Shown here: piece after piece, positions 9,197-16,784 of the stretch | Numbering within the stretch: the stretch's first letter is position 1 | Layout of the letters: each line of letters starts with the position of its first letter | Source: Burkholderiales bacterium | GTDB taxonomy: Bacteria; Pseudomonadota; Gammaproteobacteria; Burkholderiales; SG8-39 | Reading direction: 5' to 3' | DNA: 64,000 bases | Assembly (NCBI GenBank): GCA_026416295.1 | Contig: JAOAFL010000097.1 | Span: forward strand, 35,967 to 99,966 | Notes under the pieces: generated by a model | Databases searched by the model: none | What the model saw: the letters and a program-made list of their open reading frames with translations, nothing else | Told to the model about the DNA's origin: nothing | Position numbers and translations under genes: made by a program

Positions 9197-10810
9197 TCAG
9201 GTGCCGGCGCCGTCTGCGCGCGCGCGCGGGTCGGCGCGCCAGGCGAGCGCGCACCAGTCGTAGTCCTTGCCCTGCTCGAAGAGTTCGGTGAGCTTCGCGA
9301 AGCGGCTGCGCGTGCCGTGCAGCACCTCGGCGACGAGTCCGGGGATGAAGCGCCCGCGCGGCAGTACGAGCGTGGGTGTCCGGCTCGCCCCGTCGGCGAG
9401 CACGATCGCTTCCACGTGCTCGTAGGCGAGCGCGCCGGTCGCGCTTTCCCAGTGGCCTGCCATGCGGTCTTCCGGCCCGAGCACCCGCAGCCAGACGCTC
9501 ACCGGCTTTTTCGAGAGCAGCTCGAACTCGGCCTGCAACACGCCGCCCGCGCCCATCTCCAAGCGGCGGATGACCGCGAGCCACCATTGACCGGCGTCCG
9601 CCGCGCGCAGCGCCGCGAGCGTACCCACCTCGGCCCAGTCGCCTTCGGGCGGCGGGGCGATCGCGTGCAGCACCCGGCGTCCGGCCTCGCGCAGCGGCCA
9701 GGTTTCGAGCGGCTCGAATTCCGCCGCGTCTTCGTCGGCGAGCCCCACGTTCGCCGCGTGCGGCAGGTAGTGGCACACGGTGTGAAAGCCGTGCGCGACG
9801 ACGAGCCCCTCGCGCAGTTCGACCAGGCCGCGCTCGTCCGGCGGCGGCGTCGCGCCCCAGTACTTCAGGAACTGGCGCAGCACCGTCACCTTCTGACCGG
9901 GCGAGAATTCGCGCGCAAGGCGCGCATCCTCGTCGAGCATCGACAGTTCCTGATGCGCGATCATGCGCGCGAGCTTGGCGAGCGCCTCCTGCGCGCCGAG
10001 ATAGCGCAGGCCGGGGGCCGGCGGCCGCGGCGCGCGGGCGTCGAGGCGCGCGGGTGCGACGCCCGCGGCGAGGTCGAGCGCATGCGTTGCGCCCGCAAAC
10101 GGCTCGGGCGAGAGCCGGCCGGCGCCGGCGAAGCGCTCGGCGATCCGCCAGGCGGCGTCGATTTCCTCCGGCGGCAGGCGCTCGGGGGCCGCGATCGCGA
10201 CGAGCAGACACTTCATCGCTTCGGCGAGCGGCGTGCTGTAGCGCGCCTCCCGCGGATAGGCGTGCGTCGGCGCATCGAGCAGGCCGGCGTGTTCGCAGCG
10301 CAGGATGAGCCCGTAGAGCCCTTCCCAGGAGGCGGCGGGCAGCGGCTCGTAGTGCAGCATGCGCAGGCGCATTTCGCCGGCGCGCGCGCGGATCGCGCGC
10401 GCGGCGATCGCCGCAAGGGGCCCGCGCACCGCCTCGTCGGCGCGCGCCGCGGGCAGCGATTCGCGCGCGCAGCGCGCATACGCCTCGGCGAGTGCCGCCC
10501 AGAACTCGTGCGCGACGGTCCATGCGAACCGGCCGCTCGCGCTGCGCAGCCGCGGGTCCTTGAAGTAGCGCAGCATCAGCGCCCGCTCGGGCGCGCGGCC
10601 CGCGTCGTCGAGCAGCTCGATCACCGCAAGGCGCGTCGTCGGCCGGAAATCCGGCGCCTCGGCGACCGAGCGCAGCCACTGCGCAAGCTCGCCGAGAAAG
10701 CGGTGCATGTCGTCGGCCGGAAGCGCGGCGACGAGCGCTTTCGCCGCCTCGACGCTGTGCAGCGGATGCCGCTCGTCGCCCCGCCTGAGGCGGTCGAGAA
10801 AATCGAGCAT
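9197..10810 (-). CDS. Conserved-looking protein of unknown function
   Basis: A 537-residue protein without signal peptide or membrane segments. It is mostly alanine/leucine-rich helices in the first 300 residues and a more beta-like C-terminal part (for example GGVLQAEFELLSKKPVSVWLR and TPTLVLPRGRFIPG). The layout faintly recalls large betaproteobacterial PilZ-type proteins, with a helical N-terminus and a small beta-barrel at the end. I see no intact PilZ RxxxR...D/NxSxxG signature, so no function is assigned. The coding frame is supported by its start codon, its codon-position pattern and a clean fit between neighbours. A palindrome resembling an FNR/Anr site lies 34 bp upstream of the ATG. 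Confidence 0.7.
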   Translation of the reverse strand: MLDFLDRLRRGDERHPLHSVEAAKALVAALPADDMHRFLGELAQWLRSVAEAPDFRPTTRLAVIELLDDAGRAPERALMLRYFKDPRLRSASGRFAWTVAHEFWAALAEAYARCARESLPAARADEAVRGPLAAIAARAIRARAGEMRLRMLHYEPLPAASWEGLYGLILRCEHAGLLDAPTHAYPREARYSTPLAEAMKCLLVAIAAPERLPPEEIDAAWRIAERFAGAGRLSPEPFAGATHALDLAAGVAPARLDARAPRPPAPGLRYLGAQEALAKLARMIAHQELSMLDEDARLAREFSPGQKVTVLRQFLKYWGATPPPDERGLVELREGLVVAHGFHTVCHYLPHAANVGLADEDAAEFEPLETWPLREAGRRVLHAIAPPPEGDWAEVGTLAALRAADAGQWWLAVIRRLEMGAGGVLQAEFELLSKKPVSVWLRVLGPEDRMAGHWESATGALAYEHVEAIVLADGASRTPTLVLPRGRFIPGLVAEVLHGTRSRFAKLTELFEQGKDYDWCALAWRADPRARADGAGT

Positions 10811-10843
10811 GCGCCGAGGCTAGCGCCCGGTGCCGCCCGTCGT

Positions 10844-10857
10844 TTGACGCCGGTCAA
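10844..10857. promoter_or_regulatory. FNR/Anr-like palindrome TTGAC-N4-GTCAA
   Basis: The site reads TTGACGCCGGTCAA, a perfect dyad matching the FNR/Anr half-site layout (consensus TTGAT-N4-ATCAA, with C/G allowed in the inner position). It is in the 60-nt gap upstream of the unknown protein encoded at 9197-10810 and downstream of cbpM. The function is predicted from the motif only. Confidence 0.35.
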
Positions 10858-10870
10858 GCGTGCCGCGCGT

Positions 10871-11152
10871 TCACTCGAGCCCTGCGCGGCGCAGCCGGGC
10901 GCGCAACGCGTCGAGCTCTTCCAGCGCGTCGGCGACGAGCGCTGCGAGCTCCGGCACCGCCTCGAAATCGCGCTCGAGCCCGCGCATGCGGCGCGCGCGC
11001 CGCAGCGCCGCGGCTCCGAAGCGCCACTCCTCGACCGTCGCACCCGCGGCCGGAAACAGCCCTTCGCGCACCCGCGCGATCACCCACTCGCGCTCGACCG
11101 CGCAGGCGGTGCACAGCTCTTCCAGCGTGAGCCAGTCGTCCTCGTGCGTCAT
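10871..11152 (-). CDS. cbpM: Chaperone modulator CbpM
   Basis: A 93-residue MerR-like helical protein ([27 protein letters not shown], then [34 protein letters not shown]). CbpM binds the J domain of CbpA and inhibits its co-chaperone activity. Its ATG overlaps the cbpA stop by 4 nt (ATGA), giving the classical translationally coupled cbpA-cbpM pair. The C-terminal helix is rich in leucine and alanine, as in the family. Confidence 0.88.
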   Translation of the reverse strand: MTHEDDWLTLEELCTACAVEREWVIARVREGLFPAAGATVEEWRFGAAALRRARRMRGLERDFEAVPELAALVADALEELDALRARLRRAGLE

Positions 11153-12057
11153 CGGTGCTGTTCGCTCCATTGCCGGCGCGCGTCGAAGGCGGTCTCGCGC
11201 GCGAGCGCTTCGTAAAGCTCGCGCACGCGGGCGCGGTCGGCCGGCGGCACGACCACCTGGATGTGGAGATAGAGGTCGCCCGGCGGCTGCGACGGAATGC
11301 CCTTGCCGCGCACCCGCAGCGCGCGGCCGCTCTGCGCGCCGGGCGGGATGCGGACGTTCAGCTGTCCGCCCGGGTAGTGGACCGGAACGACCGCACCGAG
11401 GGCCGCCTCCCAGGGCGCGACCGGCAGCGTGAGATGCACGTCGCGGCCGTCGGCGCGGTAGCGCGGGTCGGGCCGGAACTGCACTTCGAGCAGCAGGTCG
11501 CCCGAGGGCGCCTGTCCGGCAAGGCGAAGGATCTGCCCTTCGCGCACCCCTTGAGGAATCCGCACTTCCAGCGTGCGCGCGGCGCTCGCCAGTCGCCCGT
11601 GCGGGTCGAGGTGCGGCACGCGCAGCGTCACCTGCCGCGTCGCGCCGCGGTAGGCGTCTTCCAGATCGAGCAGGATCTTCGCGTAGTGGTCGCCGCGGTG
11701 CATTCCGGCGCGCGCGCCCATGCGCCCGAAAAGCTCCGAGAAGAAGTCGCTGAACTCGAAGGCCTCGGGACCGAAGTCGCGCGCGCTGAACTCGAACCCC
11801 GCGTCCCAGCCCGGCGGGGGGTGAAATTCCTCGCCCGCGCGATGGCCGGCCGCGAGCCGATCGTACGCGGCGCGCTTTTCCGGGTCGGAAAGCACCGCGT
11901 ACGCCTCGTTGATCTCCTTCATGCGCTCGGCCGCGTCCGGTTCCTTGGACACGTCCGGGTGGTACTTGCGCGCGAGCCTGCGGTAGGCGCGCTTGATCTC
12001 CTCGGCGGTCGCGCCGCGCGCAACCCCGAGCGTCTCGTAATAGTCCCTGAACTGCAC
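11149..12057 (-). CDS. cbpA: DnaJ-family co-chaperone CbpA (curved DNA-binding protein)
   Basis: About 302 residues. The J domain (1-68) contains HPD at 33-35 ([14 protein letters not shown]). A G/F-like linker ([29 protein letters not shown]) follows, then the two C-terminal substrate-binding domains. There is no zinc-finger domain, which separates CbpA from DnaJ. It stimulates DnaK ATPase and binds unfolded proteins, and the family also binds curved DNA. The start is GTG at 12057 ([10 protein letters not shown]); no ATG lies between it and the upstream promoter region. A divergent Hsp20 pair and sigma-32-like elements point to heat-shock control. Confidence 0.93.
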   Translation of the reverse strand: MQFRDYYETLGVARGATAEEIKRAYRRLARKYHPDVSKEPDAAERMKEINEAYAVLSDPEKRAAYDRLAAGHRAGEEFHPPPGWDAGFEFSARDFGPEAFEFSDFFSELFGRMGARAGMHRGDHYAKILLDLEDAYRGATRQVTLRVPHLDPHGRLASAARTLEVRIPQGVREGQILRLAGQAPSGDLLLEVQFRPDPRYRADGRDVHLTLPVAPWEAALGAVVPVHYPGGQLNVRIPPGAQSGRALRVRGKGIPSQPPGDLYLHIQVVVPPADRARVRELYEALARETAFDARRQWSEQHR

Positions 12058-12096
12058 GCAAGCCCTCGCCGGCTGGCCGCTGATCGGACCGCAGGT

Positions 12097-12165
12097 ATAT
12101 CCGGGCCGACCGCGGGATTTCAAGCCGCGCCGGGGCGCTTGAAATCGCGCACGGCTCCCCCACCT
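12097..12165. promoter_or_regulatory. Back-to-back sigma-32-like promoters within a perfect inverted repeat
   Basis: GATTTCAAGC (12116-12125) and GCTTGAAATC (12137-12146) form a perfect 10-bp inverted repeat with an 11-nt spacer, so CTTGAAA appears on both strands. Forward: CTTGAAA (12138-12144), 13 nt, then CCCCACCT (12158-12165), close to the sigma-32 consensus CTTGAAA...CCCCATNT, about 32 nt before the Hsp20 ATG. Reverse: CTTGAAA (12124-12118), 12 nt, then CCCGGATAT (12105-12097), a weaker match, about 40 nt before the cbpA GTG. The layout would co-induce both chaperone operons on heat shock. Confidence 0.6.
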
Positions 12166-12196
12166 GCGGGTCGAGGCATCCGACGACGGGGGACTC

Positions 12197-12634
12197 ATGA
12201 ACGAACTTTCGCTTTTTCCGCGCGATCTGCTCGCGGAGATGGATCGCCTGCAGCGCCGCCTGATGCAGGCGTTCGACCTGTCGCCGAGCATCCGTGGCTT
12301 TGCCCGCGGCTACCCGGCGCTGAATGCGGGCGGAACGCCCGAGTCGGCCGAGATCTACGCGTTCGCGCCGGGACTCGATCCGGCGACGATCGAGGTTCAG
12401 GTCGAGCGCGGCGTGCTCTCGATCTCGGGCGAGCGCAAGTCCGAACTGCCCGAGGCGGACGACAAATCGACCGTGCACGTCAACGAGCGGTTCGCGGGAC
12501 GGTTTCACCGGGTGGTGACGCTCGCCGACGACCTCGACCCGAACGCGGTGCACGCGCGCTATCGCGACGGCGTGCTGCACGTGAGCATCAAGCGCAAGGC
12601 GGCGGCGCGTCCGCGCCGGATCGCCGTCGAGTGA
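12197..12634 (+). CDS. Small heat-shock protein, Hsp20 family (first copy)
   Basis: A 145-residue alpha-crystallin-type holdase. The N-terminal arm begins [27 protein letters not shown]. The alpha-crystallin domain runs from about residue 45 to 140, with [20 protein letters not shown] and the conserved DGVLHVSI near its end. Such proteins hold unfolding clients for DnaK. It is the first gene of a two-gene unit, with 12 nt before the second Hsp20. It is divergent from cbpA and lies behind the strongest sigma-32-like promoter in the window. Confidence 0.95.
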   Translation: MNELSLFPRDLLAEMDRLQRRLMQAFDLSPSIRGFARGYPALNAGGTPESAEIYAFAPGLDPATIEVQVERGVLSISGERKSELPEADDKSTVHVNERFAGRFHRVVTLADDLDPNAVHARYRDGVLHVSIKRKAAARPRRIAVE

Positions 12635-12646
12635 CAGGAGGACGCG

Positions 12647-13033
12647 ATGAACGCCAACATCCAGGAATCCGCGACCGCGCGGCGCAGCGGTCAGCCTGAA
12701 CCGGCGGCGCTCGTGCCGCCGGTCGACGTGATCGAGGACGCCTCCGGCATCACGCTCTACGCCGACGTGCCGGGCGTGCCGAAGGACCGGCTGAACCTCC
12801 GCGTGGACGGCGATACGCTGATCATCGAGGGCGAGATGGCGCTCGAGATCCCGCGCGACATGGAGGCGACGCATGTCGAGGTGAGCGTGCCCCGCTACCG
12901 GCGCGTGTTCACGCTGTCGCGCGATCTGGACACCGAGAACATGAGCGCCGAACTCCGGCACGGTGTGCTCAAGCTGCGCATTTCGAAAGCCGAGGCGGCG
13001 CGCCCGCGGCGAATCGAGGTGCGGGCGGAGTAG
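12647..13033 (+). CDS. Small heat-shock protein, Hsp20 family (second copy)
   Basis: A 128-residue Hsp20 with a short N-terminal arm and an alpha-crystallin domain from about residue 27. Typical segments are VDVIEDASGITLYADVPGVP, LIIEGE and the signature HGVLKLRISK near residue 105-114. It is quite different from the upstream paralogue, so this is an old pair and not a recent duplication. A strong AGGAGGA ribosome site (12637-12643) precedes the ATG. The two proteins probably form mixed or separate oligomers that protect aggregating proteins. Confidence 0.95.
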   Translation: MNANIQESATARRSGQPEPAALVPPVDVIEDASGITLYADVPGVPKDRLNLRVDGDTLIIEGEMALEIPRDMEATHVEVSVPRYRRVFTLSRDLDTENMSAELRHGVLKLRISKAEAARPRRIEVRAE

Positions 13034-13088
13034 GCGCACCGCGGCGAGCGATTGCGGCCGCCGTCTGCGCGCAAGGGTAGGGCGAGAC

Positions 13089-13965
13089 TTGGCCCTGCGG
13101 GCGCTCGCGCGCGTCATCGCCTCGGTGCCGGCCTCCGACGGCGCGGGGGTGCAGCTGCGGCGCAGCCTCGGCGCGACGCCGCAGGCGCGGCTCGATCCGT
13201 TTCTGCTCTTCGACGAGTTCGGCTCGGACGAGCCGCGCGACTACCTCGCCGCTTTTCCGGCGCATCCGCACCGCGGCTTCGAGACGGTGACGTACATGCT
13301 CGAAGGCCGCATGCGTCACGAGGACAGCGCCGGTCACCGTGGCGACCTCGGCCCGGGCGACGTGCAGTGGATGACGGCCGGGCGCGGGATCGTTCATTCC
13401 GAGATGCCGCAGCAGAGCGACGGGCGCCTGCGCGGCTTTCAGCGCTGGCTGAATCTGCCGGCGGCCGAGAAGATGAAACCGGCGGCCTGGCGAGACATCC
13501 CGGCCCGCGACATCCCCCAGCTCGAACCGGCGCCCGGGGGTGCGCGTTCGGCTGATCGCCGGGCGACCGGGCGCGACGCGCGGGCCGGTCGCGGGCGGCT
13601 CGACCGATCCGTACGATCTCGATCTGGAGCTCGCCGCCGGGGCGTCGTTCGCCGTGCCGCTGCCTGCGGGGCACAACGCGTTCGTCTACGCGTTCGAGGG
13701 CGACGCGGCGGTGGACGAGGGGCGCGGGGTCGCCGCGCTCGCGCGGCACGCCGCCGGCGTGCTCGGCGCAGGCGATGCGGTCGCGCTGCGCGCCGGCGGC
13801 GAGGGCGCGCGCGTGCGGGTGCTCGCCGCGCGACCGATCGGCGAGCCGGTGGTTCAGTACGGCCCGTTCGTGATGAACACGCGCGAGGAGATCGAGCAGG
13901 CGATCGCCGACTATCGCGCCGGGCGGCTCGGCGGCTCGCAGGCGCGCGACGCCGCCGCGCCCTGA
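13089..13965 (+). pseudogene. Pirin-family protein, interrupted by a one-base frameshift
   Basis: The first reading frame (TTG start at 13089 proposed) encodes a pirin cupin domain: DGAGVQLRRSLG, LDPFLLFDEFGSD, FPAHPHRGFETVTYMLEG, the metal-binding region DSAGHRGDLGPGDVQWMTAGRGIVHSE and RGFQRWLNLP. It runs to about 13535. The rest of pirin (VRVRLIAG, DPYDLDLELAAGASF, NAFVYAFEGDA, VQYGPFVMNTREEIEQAIADY) continues in the +1 frame to 13965. Removing one G from the G5 run at 13536-13540 restores a single ORF (…PAPGVRVRLIAG). Pirins are iron cupins with quercetinase-like or regulatory roles. Everything else is intact, so a sequencing or assembly error is as likely as a real mutation. Confidence 0.85.
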
Positions 13966-13994
13966 TGCGGCCTGACCGCGGCGTCGCCGCGGCC

Positions 13995-15254
13995 TCAGGC
14001 AGCGTCGCGCGGCGCGCGGGCCGGCCGGGGCGGCTTCTTTGCGAGGAGGAAGAACACCGAACCGATCCCGGCGAGCGCGGCGAGCAGCGCAAAGCCTGCG
14101 CGGTAGTCGCCGGTCGCATCCGCGAGCAGCCCCGGGATCATCGGGCCGCCGACCTGCCCGACGAGGACCACCATGAACGACAGGCCGAGGATCATGCCGA
14201 TGCTGCTCGGGCCGAAGTAGTCGGCGCGGATCGCCTGCATGAACGGCCCGCGCAGCCCCCAGGCGACGCCGTGCAGCAGCGCGAACGCCGCCACCATCGC
14301 GGCATTCTGCGCGAACGCAAGCAGCGCAAGGCCGCTCGCGTGCGCGAGCATGCAGCCGGCGCACAGCAGCCGCTTGTCGAAGCGGTCGCCGATCGCCCAG
14401 CCGAGCGCGATGCCGCCCACCTGCGCGACCGTCACGAGCGTGACGACCGAGGCGGCCGCCGCGAGCGGATAGCCGAGGCTGTCGCGCAGGTGCACGATCG
14501 CGTGCACGAGCACCGCGTGCACCGCAAAGAGCGCGAACGCGTGGCCGAGCGAGAGCAGCCAGAACGCGCGCGTCGCGATCGCCTCGCGCCAGGTGAAATC
14601 GCGCGTCGCCTCGCGCGCGCCGGCGCGCGCGGCGGCGGGGTCGGCGCCCGGCGCGGTCCGCTCGCCGTCGGCCACCGCGCCGACGTCGGCCGGCCGGTCG
14701 CGGAACACGCGCGCGAGCGGCACGGCGAGCACGAGATAGAGCAGGCCGGAGGCGAGCGCCGTGCGCCGCCAGCCGAACGCGTCGATCGCTGCCGCGACCA
14801 GCGGAACGAGCATGCCGCCCACGGCCAGCCCGAACGAGAGCGCCGATATCGCCCGCGCGCGCTTGCGCTCGAACCAGTGAATGATCGCGACGTTGAGCGG
14901 GAAGAACCCGGCGAGGCTCGCCCCGAGCGCGATCACCGCGAACGCACCGTAGAAGCCGGCGAGGGACTGCGCCCGGCTCATCGCGACGAGCCCCAGCCCG
15001 AGCAGCAGCACGCCGGCGCGGATGAAGCGGCGCGGCCCGTAGCGGTCCATCGCCCAGCCGATCAGCGGGCCGAGCAGCGCCGTCTCCATCTGCTGCAGCG
15101 CCGCCGCCCCCGACAGACTCGTCTTGCTCCAGCCCATGTCGGCCGCGAGCACCGCGACGTAGGCGCCGAAGGCGTGGCCGATCAGCGCCGCCTGCAGCGC
15201 CTGGAGCGTTGCCCCCGTTCCGACGATCTTCCAGCCGTAGAAGATGCGCCGCAC
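13995..15254 (-). CDS. MFS transporter (monocarboxylate / oxalate-formate antiporter type)
   Basis: A 419-residue inner-membrane carrier with about 12 hydrophobic helices split by a central loop around residues 195-225. The N-terminus FYGWKIVGTGATLQALQAAL and the 'DRYGPRR' loop after the second helix are typical of the oxalate:formate antiporter / monocarboxylate-porter branch. The internal MGWSKTSLSGAAALQQMETALLGPLIG also fits. The substrate is probably an organic acid (inference). It converges with pirin, and its start is 17 nt past the stop of the small upstream gene at 15272-15556. Confidence 0.85.
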   Translation of the reverse strand: MRRIFYGWKIVGTGATLQALQAALIGHAFGAYVAVLAADMGWSKTSLSGAAALQQMETALLGPLIGWAMDRYGPRRFIRAGVLLLGLGLVAMSRAQSLAGFYGAFAVIALGASLAGFFPLNVAIIHWFERKRARAISALSFGLAVGGMLVPLVAAAIDAFGWRRTALASGLLYLVLAVPLARVFRDRPADVGAVADGERTAPGADPAAARAGAREATRDFTWREAIATRAFWLLSLGHAFALFAVHAVLVHAIVHLRDSLGYPLAAAASVVTLVTVAQVGGIALGWAIGDRFDKRLLCAGCMLAHASGLALLAFAQNAAMVAAFALLHGVAWGLRGPFMQAIRADYFGPSSIGMILGLSFMVVLVGQVGGPMIPGLLADATGDYRAGFALLAALAGIGSVFFLLAKKPPRPARAPRDAA

Positions 15255-15271
15255 CGCGCCGAGTATGCCGG

Positions 15272-15556
15272 CTACTTCTTCAGCAGGCTTTCGATGTCGA
15301 GATCATCGGCGCTGAAGCTCCGGCGCTTGCGTTCGGCGGCGAGCGCCTCGGCGTTCGCTTCCTCCCAGGCCTGCATGAACGCGGCCGCAAGCCGCAGGCT
15401 CAGCTTGCCGAGTTCTTTCGCGTCCGCCTCGCCCGCCTTGCCGCCGCCGTAGGTCGCCGCCGCGAGCCGCGCGAAGATGTCCTTCGCGAGCGCTGTGACC
15501 GGATCGTCGGCCTTCGCCGGCGCGCCCGGCGACTTGGAACCGTCGTGTTCGCTCAT
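15272..15556 (-). CDS. Small protein of unknown function
   Basis: A 94-residue hydrophilic protein with no signal peptide, cysteines or membrane segment. Its centre is a probable helix (ALAKDIFARLAAATYG…AKELGKLSLRLAAAFMQAWEEANAEALAAERKRR), and it ends in an acidic DDLDIESLLKK. It sits 17 nt upstream of the MFS gene on the same strand and may be co-transcribed with it. I do not recognise a family. Confidence 0.55.
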   Translation of the reverse strand: MSEHDGSKSPGAPAKADDPVTALAKDIFARLAAATYGGGKAGEADAKELGKLSLRLAAAFMQAWEEANAEALAAERKRRSFSADDLDIESLLKK

Positions 15557-15720
15557 GCGTCGTGTCGCGAGTCGGGGCGCAATGCTAACCGAAGCGGCGA
15601 GACGCGTCGCGCCCTACAATCGCGCGCGATGCCGCAGCGAACGAGACGATGCCGAAACGCCCGCGTCGGTGCCTCGGGGCGAATGCGCCCGCGGCGCGGG
15701 CCGCGGCCGGGGGCCGGGCG

Positions 15721-16173
15721 ATGATCGCGCTGCTTCAGCGCGTCGCCGAGGCGAGCGTCTCGGTCGCGGGCGAGACGGTCGCCGCGATCGGCCCGGGGCT
15801 CGTCGTCTTCGTCGCGGTCGAGCGCGGCGACGCCGAGGCGCAGGCCGCACGGCTCGCCGAGCGCGTGCTCGGCTACCGCGTATTCTCCGACGACGCCGGA
15901 CGGATGAACCGCTCGCTCGCCGACACCGGCGGCGCGCTCCTTGCGGTTCCGCAGTTCACCCTCGCCGCTGACACCGCGAGCGGCACGCGCCCGAGCCTTT
16001 CGCGCGCGGCCGATCCGGCGCTCGGCGCGCGGCTCTTCGAGCACTTCGTCGCCTGCGCGCGCGCGGCCGGGGCGAGCGTCGCCACCGGGCGCTTCGGCGC
16101 GCACATGCGGGTGCGGCTCGTCAACGACGGGCCGGTGACGTTCTGGCTCTCGGTGCCGCCGCGCGGCGAATGA
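15721..16173 (+). CDS. dtd: D-aminoacyl-tRNA deacylase
   Basis: A 150-residue homodimeric proofreading enzyme that hydrolyses D-amino acids (and glycine) mischarged on tRNA. It begins MIALLQRVAEASVSVAGE. It has the catalytic-pocket segment VPQFTLAADTASGTRPS (family SQFTL.ADT..G.RPSF; the usual serine is proline here) and the Gly-cisPro motif NDGPVTF near the C-terminus. The ATG at 15721 gives the family length; an ATG 72 nt upstream adds a low-complexity leader. A TACAAT -10-like box lies about 110 nt upstream. Confidence 0.92.
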   Translation: MIALLQRVAEASVSVAGETVAAIGPGLVVFVAVERGDAEAQAARLAERVLGYRVFSDDAGRMNRSLADTGGALLAVPQFTLAADTASGTRPSLSRAADPALGARLFEHFVACARAAGASVATGRFGAHMRVRLVNDGPVTFWLSVPPRGE

Positions 16174-16185
16174 AGCGCGGCGCGG

Positions 16186-16458
16186 CTACGCCGCCGGTTT
16201 CTCGATGCGCACGACGCTTTCCAGCTCGCCCACCTGGTCGAGCACCTTGCGCGCATAGCGGTAGAGCTGGACCCCTTTCGCCGTCGGGGTCACGTTGCGG
16301 TGCACGCGGTGAAAGAGCGGTGCGCCGACGAAGTTCTCCAGCCGGCGGACCCGCGTCGAGACGCTCGACTGCACGGTGTTCAGCGCGCGCGCCGCGCGCG
16401 CGAACCCGCGCAGCTCGTACACGGCGACAAAGCAGCGCAGGTCCTTCAGATCGAGCAT
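16186..16458 (-). CDS. Stand-alone LysR-type DNA-binding domain (90 residues)
   Basis: MLDLKDLRCFVAVYELRG then FARAARALNTVQSSVSTRVRRLENFVG is a complete LysR winged helix-turn-helix. The protein stops at residue 90, just after the linker helix (VLDQVGELESVV), with no effector-binding domain. LysR proteins are usually near 300 residues. The downstream DNA on the same strand is the dtd gene on the other strand, so there is no remnant of the missing part. It is either a truncated regulator or a deliberate HTH-only regulator. It is divergent from the Bug receptor gene at 16785, which it may control. Confidence 0.75.
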   Translation of the reverse strand: MLDLKDLRCFVAVYELRGFARAARALNTVQSSVSTRVRRLENFVGAPLFHRVHRNVTPTAKGVQLYRYARKVLDQVGELESVVRIEKPAA

Positions 16459-16784
16459 CGGGCCTCGTTCCCCCTCGCGCTCCCGCCCCAACGCCTGCCG
16501 ATTTGACTTTACCGCCGACACGCCGTCAATCCGCGACCGCCGCTCGCGCGCAGCGAGCCGCGCGCGTCCCGCGCCTCGGGGCGGTCGGCGCGAACGGTGC
16601 ACCGGAGCCTCCCGTTCGGCGAGGAACAGCGTCCGGTCCATGACGCAATTTGACGGTCGCGGGACCTTTCCGCGTGCCGCGATGCGCCGATTTGCGCGTG
16701 CGGGGCGGCGGGGCGCATACTTCGCAGCCCCCGGGCGTTCCGGGCGCAGCGCGCCACCGGGGCACCGGCACAGGAGACAGAACG
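16459..16784. other. 326-nt divergent intergenic region between HTH-only regulator and Bug gene
   Basis: No convincing gene is present. TTGAC (16503-16507) and GTCAA (16525-16529) form a 5-bp dyad with a 17-nt spacer. AATTTGAC occurs again at 16647-16654. These could be regulator sites, but the dyad is short and I see no well-formed -10/-35 pair. A ribosome-binding site (CAGGAGA, 16771-16777) precedes the Bug ATG. Confidence 0.3.

Noticed and set aside
13089..13965. Programmed ribosomal frameshift in pirin
   Set aside because: No slippery heptamer, downstream pseudoknot or precedent in the family is visible; a single surplus base in a G run is the simpler explanation.
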